Positions 1 to 9,423 of a stretch of 64,000 nt of DNA are shown one piece after another. Position 1 is the stretch's first letter. Each line of letters opens with the position of its first letter. Made by a program: the position numbers and the translations under genes. The notes beneath the pieces are model-generated. The model searched no databases, was not told the DNA's origin, and was given only the letters and a program-made list of their open reading frames with translations. Origin of the DNA: Faunimonas pinastri. Lineage in GTDB: Bacteria > Pseudomonadota > Alphaproteobacteria > Rhizobiales > Afifellaceae. The DNA is taken from the NCBI RefSeq assembly GCF_900110915.1, contig NZ_FOFG01000008.1:62001-126000 (forward strand). Reading direction: 5' to 3'.

Positions 1-121
1 CGGCACTGTGGCCGATTTCACGCAATCTTTAGAGAAACACCGGACCACTCACAAGCAGCGGCGGCATTGGCGAGCGGCGCAATCCATCGTAAAAACGCCT
101 CGAAAAAGCAGGACGACCAGA

Positions 122-403
122 ATGGAAGCGGACGAACAGCGCCGCCTGCCGAGACGGCGGGTGTTGAAGCAGGGCAGGATCGTGCTCGAAGAGCGCGGCA
201 CCATCGACTGCGTGATCCGCGACGTGAACGAAAAAGGCGCGCGCATCCGCTTCAACGGGCCGATCGCGCTGCCGGATACCTTCATCTTCCTCAACATCAG
301 CGACCAGACCCAGATCCCGGCGCGCCGGGCCTGGCAGCGCAGCCTCGACGCGGGTATCCAGTTCACGGGCGAAGCGGGACCGATCCCGCCGCACTTCCGC
401 TAG
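122..403 (+). CDS. PilZ-domain protein
   Basis: This small cytosolic protein of 93 residues resembles the PilZ fold, which binds cyclic di-GMP. The N-terminal RRLPRRRVLKQG stretch matches the Arg-rich switch. It is followed by the beta-barrel motif VIRDVNEKGARI, in which the usual D/N-x-S-x-x-G is partly degenerate because Glu-Lys replaces the Ser position. An upstream in-frame ATG at 8 would add 38 residues of low-complexity basic sequence. The ATG at 122 places the PilZ motif near the N terminus, as in other single-domain members, so I prefer it. The gene converges on cimA. Its partner is unknown, and binding of c-di-GMP is inferred from family membership only. Confidence 0.75.
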   Translation: MEADEQRRLPRRRVLKQGRIVLEERGTIDCVIRDVNEKGARIRFNGPIALPDTFIFLNISDQTQIPARRAWQRSLDAGIQFTGEAGPIPPHFR

Positions 404-412
404 AGAGCCGCC

Positions 413-429
413 GGCGGCGATGCGCCGCC
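413..429. terminator. GC hairpin between convergent PilZ gene and cimA
   Basis: A perfect 7-bp inverted repeat GGCGGCG/CGCCGCC with an ATG loop fills the 41-bp gap between two converging stop codons. No T-run follows on either strand, so it is only a possible transcription end or RNA-stabilising hairpin. Confidence 0.35.
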
Positions 430-444
430 AACATCGATGCCCGG

Positions 445-2064
445 CTACTCGGCCGCCACCGCCAGCCCGTCGGCGGCCCCGGCCTTCAGCAGCTTGTAAT
501 TCACGGCATCGAGCATCGCCTCGAACGAGGCGTCGATGATGTTGGGCGAGACGCCGACCGTCAGCCAGCGATTCCCCTGCCCGTCCCTGCTTTCGATCAG
601 CACGCGGGTGATCGCTTCGGTGCCGCCATTCAGGATGCGGACCTTGAAGTCCACAAGCTCAAGGTCGTCGATATAGGCGTTGAGCTCGCCCATGTCCTTG
701 CGCAGCGCGAGGTCCAGCGCGTTCACCGGACCATTGCTGCCTTCGGCGACCGACATTCGAATATCGCCGCCGACATTCACCTTCACCACGGCTTCCGAGA
801 AGGTCTTCAGCTCTCCATGGGCGTCGTAGCGGCGCTCGATGTTCACGCGGAAAGCCTCCACGCGGAAAAAGGTCGGCACGCTGCCGAGGCGGCGGCGGGC
901 GAGGAGTTCCAGCGAGGCGTCCGCGCCCTCATAGGCATAGCCCTGCGCCTCGCGCTGCTTGATCTCCGAAAGCAGACCGTCGAGGCGCGGGTCGCGGCGG
1001 TCGAAATCAATGCCGAAACGCTCCAGTTCGGCGACGAGGTTCGACTTGCCCGCCTGATCCGAAACCAGCACGCGCCGACGATTGCCGACCGCTTCCGGCG
1101 GCACATGCTCGTAGGTTTCCGGCTCCTTCAACAGAGCGGAGGCGTGGATGCCGGCCTTGGTGGCGAAGGCCGAAGACCCGACGTAGGGCTGCTGCCGGTT
1201 GGGCGCGCGGTTCAACATCTCGTCGAAGGCGCGGGAAAGGTGCGTCAGGCCGCGAAGCCCCTCCTCCGTCACGCCGATTTCGAAAGCGTCACGGTAAAGC
1301 GGCTTCAGCATCAGGGTCGGGATCAGCGTCACGAGATCGGCATTGCCGCAGCGCTCGCCGATCCCGTTCAGCGTGCCCTGGATCTGCCGGGCTCCGGCGC
1401 GGACGGCCGCGAGCGAATTGGCGATCGCCTGCCCCGTGTCGTTGTGGGCGTGAATGCCGAGACGCTCGCCGGGCACGACGCTTGCCACGTCGCGGACGAT
1501 CGCGTCGATCTCGTGCGGCAGCGTTCCGCCGTTGGTGTCGCAGAGCACGACCCAGCGCGCGCCGGCCTCAAGCGCCGTCCGGGCCACGGCCAGCGCATAG
1601 TCCCGGTTCGCCTTGTAGCCGTCGAAGAAGTGCTCGCAATCCAGCATGGCGATGCGGCCATGCGCGACCGCAGCCTCGATCGTCTGGCGCACGCCGTCGA
1701 GGTTCTCCTCATCGGTGCAGCCGAGCGCGACGCGGACATGGTAATCCCAGGCCTTGGCGACGAAGCAGATCGCGTCGGCCTCGGCCTGCAGCAGCATCTG
1801 CACGCCGGGATCGTTCTCAACCGAGCGCCCGGCCCGCTTGGTCATGCCGAAGGCGGTGAAGGCCGCGCGCTTCGTGCGCTTTTCCCGGAAGAAGCTCGTA
1901 TCGGCCGGGTTGGCACCGGGATACCCCCCCTCGACATAGTCGATGCCGAGATCGTCCAGCATCCGGGCGATCATCGCCTTGTCCTCGGCGGAAAAGTCGA
2001 TGCCCGGCGTCTGCTGTCCGTCGCGCAGCGTGGTGTCGAAGAGGTAGAGACGCTCGCGGCTCAT
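445..2064 (-). CDS. cimA: Citramalate synthase CimA
   Basis: The 539-residue protein is a DRE-TIM metallolyase that condenses pyruvate with acetyl-CoA to (R)-citramalate, an entry point to isoleucine synthesis that bypasses threonine. The N terminus shows the family motif LYLFDTTLRDGQQTPG. The barrel carries the metal-ligand HAHND motif and GTLNGIGERCGNADL, and a C-terminal LeuA-type allosteric domain follows. The length is closer to CimA (about 500-540) than to homocitrate synthase. Its ATG shares bases with the TGA of the upstream GFA gene (ATGA overlap), which fixes the start. It is the last gene of cysS-GFA-cimA. 2-Isopropylmalate synthase is less likely given the DTTLRDGQQTPGI signature and length, but substrate choice cannot be proved from sequence. 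Confidence 0.88.
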   Translation of the reverse strand: MSRERLYLFDTTLRDGQQTPGIDFSAEDKAMIARMLDDLGIDYVEGGYPGANPADTSFFREKRTKRAAFTAFGMTKRAGRSVENDPGVQMLLQAEADAICFVAKAWDYHVRVALGCTDEENLDGVRQTIEAAVAHGRIAMLDCEHFFDGYKANRDYALAVARTALEAGARWVVLCDTNGGTLPHEIDAIVRDVASVVPGERLGIHAHNDTGQAIANSLAAVRAGARQIQGTLNGIGERCGNADLVTLIPTLMLKPLYRDAFEIGVTEEGLRGLTHLSRAFDEMLNRAPNRQQPYVGSSAFATKAGIHASALLKEPETYEHVPPEAVGNRRRVLVSDQAGKSNLVAELERFGIDFDRRDPRLDGLLSEIKQREAQGYAYEGADASLELLARRRLGSVPTFFRVEAFRVNIERRYDAHGELKTFSEAVVKVNVGGDIRMSVAEGSNGPVNALDLALRKDMGELNAYIDDLELVDFKVRILNGGTEAITRVLIESRDGQGNRWLTVGVSPNIIDASFEAMLDAVNYKLLKAGAADGLAVAAE

Positions 2065-2555
2065 CCCCGCTGTCCGGGAACGTGCCAGTCCGCGGTGTCG
2101 TGGTCCGGATGCTGATGATTGCCGTTGCAGATAGCCTGCAAGCGGTCGGGCGCGGTGCTTTCGTCCGTCGATGCTGCCGGCAACGACGCCAGCTCGGCGA
2201 ACCAAGGCACGCGGGTTTCCGTCCCGACCTGCAGGACGGGCCGCACCGATGACGGATCGTCGAGCGATCCCATCGACACGTTGATTTCAGGCTCGGAGAG
2301 ATAGCGGAAGGTCAGCGGCGTGCCACAATCCCGGCAGAAGCCGCGCTCGGCCGCGTCGGAGCTCATGAAGGTGGCGATTTCGCCGCGCGTCAGTTCGAAC
2401 TTGTCGCGCGGCACGCCGCCCAGCGGCGCGAAATAGGAGCCGAACGCCTTCTGGCACATGCGGCAATGGCAGATGCACGGATTGCCGATCGACGCATGCA
2501 GCGCATAGCGCACCGCTCCGCACTGACAGCCCCCGGTCAACCGTTCTTCGCTCAT
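2061..2555 (-). CDS. GFA family zinc-binding protein
   Basis: A 164-residue member of the glutathione-dependent formaldehyde-activating (GFA/CENP-V) fold. All zinc ligands are visible: CQCG near residue 12, the CICHCRMC cluster, and CRDCG further on. The fold suggests a small-molecule adduct or glutathione-related role, but substrates of most such paralogues are unknown. The start (ATG at 2555) overlaps the cysS stop and its own stop overlaps the cimA start, both as ATGA, so the three genes are probably translationally coupled. An alternative ATG 15 bases upstream (2570) would lie inside cysS. I see no evidence that it is the real S-hydroxymethylglutathione synthase. Confidence 0.85.
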   Translation of the reverse strand: MSEERLTGGCQCGAVRYALHASIGNPCICHCRMCQKAFGSYFAPLGGVPRDKFELTRGEIATFMSSDAAERGFCRDCGTPLTFRYLSEPEINVSMGSLDDPSSVRPVLQVGTETRVPWFAELASLPAASTDESTAPDRLQAICNGNHQHPDHDTADWHVPGQRG

Positions 2556-3952
2556 CGCTTCAGCTCCCATGTCGTTCCCTCCGCGCCGTCCTTGAGGACG
2601 ACGCCCATGGCGTCCAGCTCGCCGCGAACGCGGTCGGCCTCGGCCCAGTTCTTTGTCTTGCGTGCCTCCGCGCGACCGGCGATCAGCTTCGCCACGCGGG
2701 TTTCGTCGATGGTGACGCCCGCCGGGCGCCAACTCTGCCACTTGCTCTGCGTGCCTTCCAGAAGACCCAGCAGGCTCAGCGCAGACTTGAACATGGAGCG
2801 GTCGTCGCCCTCATGGTCGTCGGCAACCTCATCGGCGATGCCATGCGCGACGGTGATCGCCATCGGCGTGTTGAGGTCGTCGAGTAGAGGCGCGGCGATC
2901 TTGTCCATCAGCGGGTTGGCGCCGGTCCATGGCTCGACGTCGCCGACCACCGCATACCAGCGATCCAGCACCTTGCGGCTTTCCTCCAGCCCCTTCACGG
3001 TCCAGTCGATGGGCTGGCGGTAGTGCGAGCGCAGCATGTTGAGGCGCAGAACCTCGCCCGGCCAGTCCGCCAGGAGATCGTGGATTGTCGTGAAGTTGCC
3101 GAGGGATTTCGACATCTTCTCGCCCTCCACCTGAAGGAAGCCGTTGTGCAGCCAGACCTTGGCCATGAGCGGCGTGCCATGCGCGCAGCGTGACTGGGCA
3201 AGCTCGTTCTCATGATGCGGGAAGACCAGATCGATGCCGCCCCCATGGATGTCGAAGGTCGGGCCGAGATGCTTCTCCGACATGGCGGAGCATTCGATAT
3301 GCCAGCCGGGGCGGCCGTCCACCGCTATGCCGCAAGGCGACGGCCACGCCGGCTCGCCGGGGCGCGACGGCTTCCACAGCACGAAATCCATCGGATCGCG
3401 CTTGTAGGTCGCCACCTCGACGCGCGCGCCGGCCTGCATCTCGTCCAGCGAGCGATTGGAAAGGCGGCCGTAATCCGGCATCGACGGAACGTCGAAGAGC
3501 ACGTGGTCGGCGGCGACATAGGCGTGACCGCGCTGGACCAGCTCGGCGATCATCGTCTTCATTTCCTCGATGTGGTCGGTCGCGCGGGGCTCGACATTCG
3601 GCCGCAGCGCCCGGAGCGCATCGATGTCGGCATGGAACTGCCTGACCGTGCGCTCCGTCAGCTCACGGATCGAGATCCCCTCCTGCGCCGCGCGGGCATT
3701 GATCTTGTCGTCCACATCCGTGACGTTGCGGACATAAGTGACGTGATCAGCGCCGTAGAGCCGGCAGAGCAGCCGGTAGAGCACGTCGAAGACGATGATC
3801 GGCCGGGCGTTGCCGATATGCGCGTAATCGTAGACGGTGGGGCCGCAGACATAGACGCGCACGTTGTCGGCATCGAAGGGGACGAAATCCTCCTTCTGCC
3901 GCGTCATCGTGTTGGTGAGCCGAAGCCCGCGGAAACCGTTCTGATCGCCCAT
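2552..3952 (-). CDS. cysS: Cysteinyl-tRNA synthetase
   Basis: A class I aminoacyl-tRNA synthetase of 466 residues that charges tRNA-Cys. The class signatures are YAHIGN (HIGH motif, about residue 43) and KMSKS (about residue 280). The active-site zinc ligands include the Cys in [11 protein letters not shown] and the WHIECS motif. Length matches the usual 460-500. It is the first gene of a three-gene minus-strand operon with a GFA protein and cimA. Placing it with an isoleucine-pathway gene may be only positional. The start at 3952 leaves a short N-terminal extension ([14 protein letters not shown]) typical of alphaproteobacterial CysS. Confidence 0.97.
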   Translation of the reverse strand: MGDQNGFRGLRLTNTMTRQKEDFVPFDADNVRVYVCGPTVYDYAHIGNARPIIVFDVLYRLLCRLYGADHVTYVRNVTDVDDKINARAAQEGISIRELTERTVRQFHADIDALRALRPNVEPRATDHIEEMKTMIAELVQRGHAYVAADHVLFDVPSMPDYGRLSNRSLDEMQAGARVEVATYKRDPMDFVLWKPSRPGEPAWPSPCGIAVDGRPGWHIECSAMSEKHLGPTFDIHGGGIDLVFPHHENELAQSRCAHGTPLMAKVWLHNGFLQVEGEKMSKSLGNFTTIHDLLADWPGEVLRLNMLRSHYRQPIDWTVKGLEESRKVLDRWYAVVGDVEPWTGANPLMDKIAAPLLDDLNTPMAITVAHGIADEVADDHEGDDRSMFKSALSLLGLLEGTQSKWQSWRPAGVTIDETRVAKLIAGRAEARKTKNWAEADRVRGELDAMGVVLKDGAEGTTWELKR

Positions 3953-4274
3953 ATCAAACCTCGGCCTTTGGCCGGCTTGTTCGGATCGATCTTGAGAGGA
4001 CGCGCGAACAGCTCCAGCCAGCAGATTGCTAGCTAATGAGAATTCCAGAAATGCAAACGGCGCGGATGGCGCCGGAATTCACAAGGCTGTTCATGCCGCG
4101 CATATTGCCTGCCCGGTGAATTGCGTCAAGCCTCGGCGAGACCGCCGCTCGGTGACACGCGCAGGATCGCAGCCTGCCAAATACGTGAACAGCGAGCGGG
4201 AGGACCCTGCTCGCTGTTTCCAGGTATGGTCGCCGGCGTATCGGCCCAAGGCGGACGGCCCATGAGTAAGGCGA
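3953..4274. other. Intergenic gap between cysS and the RTX gene
   Basis: About 320 bases with no convincing gene. The part nearest 3952 should hold the cysS promoter. The part near 4189-4217 contains an imperfect hairpin that may end the RTX transcript. Short open frames here have no ribosome-binding site or recognisable motif. Confidence 0.6.
4189..4217 (-). terminator. Imperfect hairpin downstream of the RTX gene
   Basis: The arms ACAGCGAGCGGG and CCCTGCTCGCTGT pair with one bulged base. The hairpin lies about 58 bases past the RTX stop codon. There is only a weak T-rich tail, so it may be a terminator or a chance structure. Confidence 0.4.
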
Positions 4275-5057
4275 TCAGCCCACCACGGAGTTTGGATCGA
4301 AACTCCCGAGGGCAACGCCGGAGAGCGTCACGCTGCCGCCGCCGGAGAGCGAAAGCTCGGTCGAACCGTCGGACGTGGAACTGGTCGTGTAGCTCTGGCC
4401 CTGCAGATCCAGCCGGTCCCCTTGCACGAAGCTGAAGTCGCCCACTACATCGTTGCCGTTGTTGTTGGAGAAGACATACAGGTCCGCATCGGCGCCGCCG
4501 ACCAGGGTGTCGTTGCCGAGGCCGCCGTAGAACGTATCGGCGCCAAGCCCACCATAGAGGATGTCGTCGCCCTGCCCGCCGTAAAGAATGTCGGCGTCCT
4601 GGTTGCCGTAGATCACGTCGTTGCCGAGATTGCCGTAGACGACATCCGCGCCGTAGCCGCCGCTCAGCATGTCTGCGCCCTGACCGCCATACAGCTTGTC
4701 GTCGTCGACGCCGCCATAGATGCTGTCGTTGCCCTTGTTGCCGTAGATCACGTCTTCGCCGGTGCCGCCGTAGAGCACGTCGTCCCCGGCATTGCCGTAG
4801 ATCTTGTCGGCGTCGAAATTACCGTAAATGATGTCCGCGCCGTCGCCGCCGAACAGCAGGTCCGTGCCGTAGCCGCCGAGCAGAAGGTCGTTGCCCGCGC
4901 CGCCATAGAGCGTGTCGGGGTCATTGGCACCGGAGAGCGTATCGTCTCCGCCATAGCCGTAGATCAGGTCTGCGCCGTAGCTGCCATAGATGAAGTCCGA
5001 GCCGTCGGTGCCATAAAGCGTATCCGGCATGTAAGTGCCGGTGATTACATTCGCCAC
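4275..5057 (-). CDS. RTX calcium-binding repeat protein
   Basis: About 260 residues made almost entirely of haemolysin-type nonapeptides (about twenty copies of GxDxLYGGx / DADxIYGNx), which form a calcium-loaded parallel beta-roll. They are followed by a C-terminal block ending near SGVALGSFDPNSVVG that resembles type I secretion targeting regions. There is no signal peptide, as expected for export by a type I system. I choose the GTG at 5057 (VANVITGTY...) because a GGGGGA ribosome-binding site lies 6 bases upstream and many family members start MANVITGT-like. A longer frame starts at ATG 5102. No catalytic domain is present, so the role could be surface layer, adhesin or matrix. No type I transporter gene lies nearby. 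Confidence 0.8.
   Translation of the reverse strand: MANVITGTYMPDTLYGTDGSDFIYGSYGADLIYGYGGDDTLSGANDPDTLYGGAGNDLLLGGYGTDLLFGGDGADIIYGNFDADKIYGNAGDDVLYGGTGEDVIYGNKGNDSIYGGVDDDKLYGGQGADMLSGGYGADVVYGNLGNDVIYGNQDADILYGGQGDDILYGGLGADTFYGGLGNDTLVGGADADLYVFSNNNGNDVVGDFSFVQGDRLDLQGQSYTTSSTSDGSTELSLSGGGSVTLSGVALGSFDPNSVVG
4491..5030 (-). repeat. Twenty tandem 27-bp coding repeats (RTX nonapeptides)
   Basis: Within the RTX gene the DNA is a tandem array with a 27-base period, each unit coding one nonapeptide. The units show an unusual preference for Tyr at the U+1 position and alternation of GG and GN at the turn (LYGG and IYGN). The array has diverged at synonymous sites, so it is an old repeat and not a recent slippage product. 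Confidence 0.85.
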
Positions 5058-5135
5058 GTTCCATCCCCCGAAAGATTTCAGTAACCATATCGGGGGATTC
5101 ATTGACGACCCGTTAAGACTTTCGGCTGAGCCGGA

Positions 5136-5636
5136 TCAGTTCGTCACCCAGTCGCTGCACTTCTGCGCAGGCTGGTCGCCCCAGGGCATGATCGGGACGC
5201 TGGAAGTGGAGTTCTTCGGCGAGCCTTCCACGATCTTGTCGGAATAGACGAGGTAGACCAGCACGTTCCGCTTGACGTCGCAGCCGCGCACGATCTGCAT
5301 CTTCTTGAAAATCAGCGAGCGGCGCTCGCGAAAGACCACGTCACCCTGCTCGAATTTGCTCTTGAACGAGATCGGCCCGACCTGCTGGCAGGCCAGAGAG
5401 ATGTCCGATACTTCTTCCGCCACGCCGAGCATGCCGGACACGCCACCCTTTTCAGGCACGGTGTAGTGACACGCCACGCCGTTCACCACGGGATCGTCGA
5501 CGCCGTAGACCGCGAGCTTGCTGTCGGGCGTGAGCAGCTTGAACACGGTGGATTTCTTGAAGATGAGGTCGGGGCCATCCGCCAGAGCGGGGGCGGAAAG
5601 GCCAAGCAGAATGAAAAGGGCCGCGAGCAGGCGCAT
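5136..5636 (-). CDS. creA: CreA family periplasmic protein
   Basis: A 166-residue exported protein with signal peptide MRLLAALFILLGLSAPALA. The mature part matches the CreA family: FKLLTPDSKLAVYGVDDP, a conserved single Cys (GVACHYT), LACQQVGPI, VVFRERRSLIFKKMQIVR and KRNVLVYLVYSDK, ending in a VPIMPW segment. CreA has no firmly established biochemical role despite its neighbourhood name in E. coli. The start is supported by GGAG 6-7 bases upstream of ATG 5636. An open frame extends further upstream but has no signal or family match. It lies behind the divergent DUF2865 gene and ahead of the RTX gene. Confidence 0.88.
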   Translation of the reverse strand: MRLLAALFILLGLSAPALADGPDLIFKKSTVFKLLTPDSKLAVYGVDDPVVNGVACHYTVPEKGGVSGMLGVAEEVSDISLACQQVGPISFKSKFEQGDVVFRERRSLIFKKMQIVRGCDVKRNVLVYLVYSDKIVEGSPKNSTSSVPIMPWGDQPAQKCSDWVTN

Positions 5637-5804
5637 CTTGATCTCCAGCACCGGAACATGGCCGGCGCAACGGAAATGGGGTGGGACGAAGCGGTCTTGT
5701 AGGGGCAGCCTCGCGTTCGGCATCCCTCCCGGCAACTTTGCCGTACTTTTGCCGGACCGAGGCTGTGATAGAAGCTTCGAGCATTCGGAGGTAACGAGGA
5801 CGAT

Positions 5805-6929
5805 ATGGGAAGCGCAGGCGGAGTTGCCGGCAAGGCCGGCACGGCGGGGCTGATCCTCGGCGCGCTGCTTCTGGCCTCCCCCGTCGCGGCCGCCACCTGC
5901 CAGGATCTTTCCGGCGAGGCGCTTCGCATTCAGGCCATGGTCGACGGCTCGCGCGGCGCGCGGACGCGCTATGAAGCCGCTTTCCAGGAACAACTGACCG
6001 TTCTCGACGATGCGCGGGCCGACGCCGAGGATCAGGGCTGTCTCGGCGACCGCAGCTTCTATGACCAGAGGCGACCGGCGTCCATCTGCGGTCCGCTGGT
6101 CGCACGCATCGGCAGGATGGAGGCTAACCTCGTCACGCTGGATCGCCTGCGGCGGGGGCAGTCCACGGGCGACCTAAAGGCGCGGCTTCGCGGCCTGCAA
6201 AGCGCGCTCTATAATCAGGGCTGCGACATGGACGGGCCTGGCGGCAGGACAGGCGGCGGAAACGAGGACGACGAGCGATCCGCGCCGCTCCATGCATCGC
6301 AGGAGCAGGGCATCCCCCCGGATCCCGCGCGCGACCCGCTGGCGTCGAGTTCCCGCATCTCCGGGCCGATGTCGCTGGCCGGCAACACGTTTCGGACGCT
6401 CTGCGTCCGTGGTTGCGACGGCTACTATTTCCCGATCAGCTTTTCCACGACGCGCGACCGTTTCGCCGACGACGAGGCAACATGCCAGTCCCTCTGCCCC
6501 GGAGCAGACGCGGCCCTCTACGTCTATGCCAATCCCGGGCAGGACGTGAAGGACATGGTTTCGCTGGACGGCAAGCCCTACGGGGATCTGAAGGCCGCCT
6601 TCGCCTATCGCAAGCAGCTGAAGGCCACATGCACCTGCAAGGCGGCCTCCACCACCAGGTCCTATTCCGTGATCTCGACCGAGCCGGGCACCTCGTCCGG
6701 TCCGCAATCCTCGCCCGCAGGCTCCCTGCCCGACGCGGCAAAGAAAGCCGCTACGAACCCCGCCCCGGCCGGCGACGACGCGACAGTCCGGGCCGCCGAT
6801 GCCGGCCCGGCAGCCTCGACCGCTCCCGCTAGCTCGGCGTCTACGATCCGTTCAGTCGGGCCAAGGTACTGGGGCGGCCAATCACAGGTAAAAGTGCCGC
6901 TAGCTCCGGCCCTGAAGCAAGACCGGTAA
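5805..6929 (+). CDS. DUF2865 domain exported protein
   Basis: A 374-residue protein with a signal peptide ending at SPVAAATC. The N-terminal half is a Cys-containing helical region. The second half holds the DUF2865 core with paired cysteines: [17 protein letters not shown], a spaced CQSLCPG, and ATCTC. Such proteins are restricted mainly to Hyphomicrobiales and their function is unknown. The [14 protein letters not shown] block suggests a disulphide-rich periplasmic or envelope protein. The tail is Ala/Pro-rich. Its last 89 bases overlap the 3' end of the convergent gltX gene. Start ATG 5805 precedes the signal peptide directly. Confidence 0.8.
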   Translation: MGSAGGVAGKAGTAGLILGALLLASPVAAATCQDLSGEALRIQAMVDGSRGARTRYEAAFQEQLTVLDDARADAEDQGCLGDRSFYDQRRPASICGPLVARIGRMEANLVTLDRLRRGQSTGDLKARLRGLQSALYNQGCDMDGPGGRTGGGNEDDERSAPLHASQEQGIPPDPARDPLASSSRISGPMSLAGNTFRTLCVRGCDGYYFPISFSTTRDRFADDEATCQSLCPGADAALYVYANPGQDVKDMVSLDGKPYGDLKAAFAYRKQLKATCTCKAASTTRSYSVISTEPGTSSGPQSSPAGSLPDAAKKAATNPAPAGDDATVRAADAGPAASTAPASSASTIRSVGPRYWGGQSQVKVPLAPALKQDR

Positions 6930-8220
6930 GCGCGAGCCTGAGCGGCATGAAGAGACTGCGGCCCTTCCGACCGGTCGCCTGCTTCAGGGCTCCGGTCCAG
7001 GCGCCCCATGTCGCGCCGTCCCAGGGTTCGGCGGGCAGCAGCGAGGCGGCCTCCGACAGGAAATCCCGGTCTTCGTCCGCCACGACGGGCTCGACTGGCC
7101 CGGCGACGACATGCCACCAGTCGAGGGCCTCAGCCACCGTTCCGCAATTGCCGCGCACCGCCTCCCAGAAGGCTTCCGCTTTCGCCGGCTCCGCCGCGAC
7201 GCCCAGCACCGACAGGCGCTCGGCCACGGCAGCATAGGGAAGCGTTGCCACGAGCTGGCCGTTCAACGCCAGCAACTCGGTGTGGCTGAAGCGGGCGGTG
7301 GTGCGGCTCACCTTGTCGAGCGAGAACAGCTCGGCGAGCTCGCTCATGGAGCCGAGCGCCCGGATCGGCTCGGAGGTGCCGACCAGCGTGGCGAAAATCG
7401 CGACGCTCAGCCCCTCGATACCCTCGTCGCGCAGCGATTGCAGCGACAGTGACGCCAGCCGCTTCGACAGGGCCTCGCCCGCTTCCGACTGCAGCAGATT
7501 GTGGTGACCGAAAACCGGCGCCTCGGCGCCCAGGGCCTTGAAGAGCGCGATCTGCGCTCCGGTATTGGTGACGTGGTCCTCGCCCCGGATCACATGCGTT
7601 ATTCCGAATTCGATGTCGTCCACGACGGAGGGCAACGTGTAGAGGAACGTTCCATCCTCGCGCACCAGCACCGGATCGGACATGGAGGCAAGGTCGATCG
7701 CCTGCTCGCCGCGCACGAGGTCGTGCCAGCTTTCCTCCGTGCGCGAGGGCGAAAACGGGTCGTCGGAAAAGTTCGGCAGAAGAAAGCGCCAATGCGGACG
7801 CCGGCCCTCTTCCTCCAGCGCGCGGCGCTCCTCATCCGTCTGCTTCAGCGCCCGGCGGTCGTAGATCGGCGGAAGCCCCCTCGCCCGCTGGCGGCTTCGC
7901 TGCCGCTCCAGTTCGTCCGCGGTCTCATAGCAGGGATAAAGCCGGCCCTCCGCCTTCAGGCGTTCCGCCGCCGCCTGATATTCGGCAAGCCGCGCCGATT
8001 GCCGCTCGATCCGGTCGGGCTTGAGCCCCAGCCAGTCCAGGTCGCGCAGGATGCCTTCGGCGAACGCTTCGGTCGACCGCTCCCGGTCGGTATCGTCAAA
8101 GCGCAGCAGGAACGACCCGCCCTGCCGCTGGGCAAAGAACCAGTTGAAGAGCGCCGGGCGGGCGTTTCCCACATGGAGCTTGCCGGTCGGCGAGGGAGCG
8201 AAGCGGACTTTCACGGTCAT
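6841..8220 (-). CDS. gltX: Glutamyl-tRNA synthetase (GltX, short form)
   Basis: A class I synthetase of 459 residues that charges tRNA-Glu. The N terminus reads [19 protein letters not shown] (HIGH motif as HVGN) and the KMSKS loop appears as ALSKRLAS. The region [13 protein letters not shown] is the Glu-binding motif typical of GluRS. Many alphaproteobacteria carry two GltX proteins and use tRNA-dependent amidation for Gln-tRNA. Which tRNA this one charges cannot be told. The ATG at 8220 gives the canonical N terminus [11 protein letters not shown]; a longer frame upstream is unsupported. Its stop lies inside the last codons of the convergent DUF2865 gene. Confidence 0.93.
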   Translation of the reverse strand: MTVKVRFAPSPTGKLHVGNARPALFNWFFAQRQGGSFLLRFDDTDRERSTEAFAEGILRDLDWLGLKPDRIERQSARLAEYQAAAERLKAEGRLYPCYETADELERQRSRQRARGLPPIYDRRALKQTDEERRALEEEGRRPHWRFLLPNFSDDPFSPSRTEESWHDLVRGEQAIDLASMSDPVLVREDGTFLYTLPSVVDDIEFGITHVIRGEDHVTNTGAQIALFKALGAEAPVFGHHNLLQSEAGEALSKRLASLSLQSLRDEGIEGLSVAIFATLVGTSEPIRALGSMSELAELFSLDKVSRTTARFSHTELLALNGQLVATLPYAAVAERLSVLGVAAEPAKAEAFWEAVRGNCGTVAEALDWWHVVAGPVEPVVADEDRDFLSEAASLLPAEPWDGATWGAWTGALKQATGRKGRSLFMPLRLALTGLASGPELAALLPVIGRPSTLARLNGS

Positions 8221-8448
8221 GACGGACGATTGCCTGTGGTCGGGGCCTCTGGGCGGGCGATCTGCCCGGCGGCCTGAAAAAGGCCAGCCCGTCGAGAAAA
8301 CGCGGGATGCGCGCCGTTTACCCCGGCAGCACCGTTTCGGCAACGCCGCACCCGGACAGCCGCAGGTTGAGATTTTCCCGCAAAGTTACGCGTCGTTAAG
8401 CATATTCATCGAAAGAAGGATTCGCCTGCTCCTCGCTGCGGATCCACC

Positions 8449-9423
8449 ATGCCCGTGCAAATATCCCTTGTCTCCCGCCTTCTCCTTGGCGCCCTGTTCT
8501 GCTCCGTTCCCGGCGCTGCGCTTGCTGCCGACATGCAGTTGCGGCCGGGCATCTACGAGAATTCCGGCGAAAACTTCAGCGTTTCTCTCGGCGGCGGCGT
8601 CATGGAGGGGAAGGCGCACGAATTCGTCCGCGATCCTGCGACGGGCGAACACATTTCCGAGCTGGACTGGGACATCAAGCACGCGACCACGATCAACGCC
8701 GCGCTGCACAGCGAAACGCCCGGCGGCCTCTTCGCCAATCTTTCCGGCTGGGTGGCGGTCGAAGACAGCGGTTCCATGACGGATTACGACTGGCTCGACG
8801 GCCAGTACGGCCGCAATGACTGGACGCATCGCTCGATCAGCCCGGACACCGACTTCGACCATGCCTGGGAGTTCGACGCCAATCTCGGCTGGAACTTCAT
8901 CAAGCAGCAGAACTACACGCTGGGCGCGATGATCGGCTATCGCGCGACGGACCTGAAATGGAGCGCCCGGGGCGGCAGCTATATCTATTCCGTCGACAGC
9001 TTCCGCGATTCGACCGGCGACCTGCCGGGCGGCCGCGGCATCAGCTACAAGCAGAGCTACGAGACGCCGTATCTCGGCATGACCGCCAGCGCCCGGATCG
9101 GCCGCTTCGGCCTGAAGGGCACGATCCTCGGCAGCACGCTCGTCACCGCGCATGGTGACGACCATCACTGGCTGCGCGACCTGGAATTCCACGACACGAT
9201 CGATGACATGTCGATGGTCGCCGCCAAGCTGGAAGCGTCCTACGACGTGACGCGCACCTTCAGCATTGTCGCCGGCTTCGAGTACGAGGAATATTTCCGC
9301 GGCAAGGGCAAGACCCGGCTGGAGCAGATCTCCACCGGCTACACGGCCAGCGAACAGGGGCAGGTCGCGGCGCAGTCGCTGGCGACCAAGGCTGTCAGCC
9401 TGTCCGCCCGCTACCGTTTCTGA
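8449..9423 (+). CDS. Omptin family outer-membrane protease
   Basis: A 324-residue outer-membrane beta-barrel protease with signal peptide ending at ALAAD. The omptin catalytic pairs are present: Asp112 and Asp114 in MTDYDWLDG, followed by the conserved WTHRSISPDT, and Asp237/His239 in AHGDDHHW. The C terminus ends in ARYRF with terminal Phe, the usual barrel-assembly signal. Known omptins (OmpT, Pla) cleave at basic pairs and need lipopolysaccharide. Substrates here are unknown. The gene stands alone, divergent from gltX with a 228-bp gap, upstream of xerC. Family assignment is strong; the residue pairing is my reading by comparison with OmpT. Confidence 0.88.
   Translation: MPVQISLVSRLLLGALFCSVPGAALAADMQLRPGIYENSGENFSVSLGGGVMEGKAHEFVRDPATGEHISELDWDIKHATTINAALHSETPGGLFANLSGWVAVEDSGSMTDYDWLDGQYGRNDWTHRSISPDTDFDHAWEFDANLGWNFIKQQNYTLGAMIGYRATDLKWSARGGSYIYSVDSFRDSTGDLPGGRGISYKQSYETPYLGMTASARIGRFGLKGTILGSTLVTAHGDDHHWLRDLEFHDTIDDMSMVAAKLEASYDVTRTFSIVAGFEYEEYFRGKGKTRLEQISTGYTASEQGQVAAQSLATKAVSLSARYRF

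Noticed and set aside
67-2115. A very long plus-strand open frame across cimA
   Set aside because: It is a high-GC shadow antisense to a well-conserved enzyme; no motif, no ribosome-binding site.
4491-5030. Tandem 27-bp periodic repeat, checked as CRISPR or satellite
   Set aside because: There are no spacers; the repeat is coding (RTX nonapeptides).
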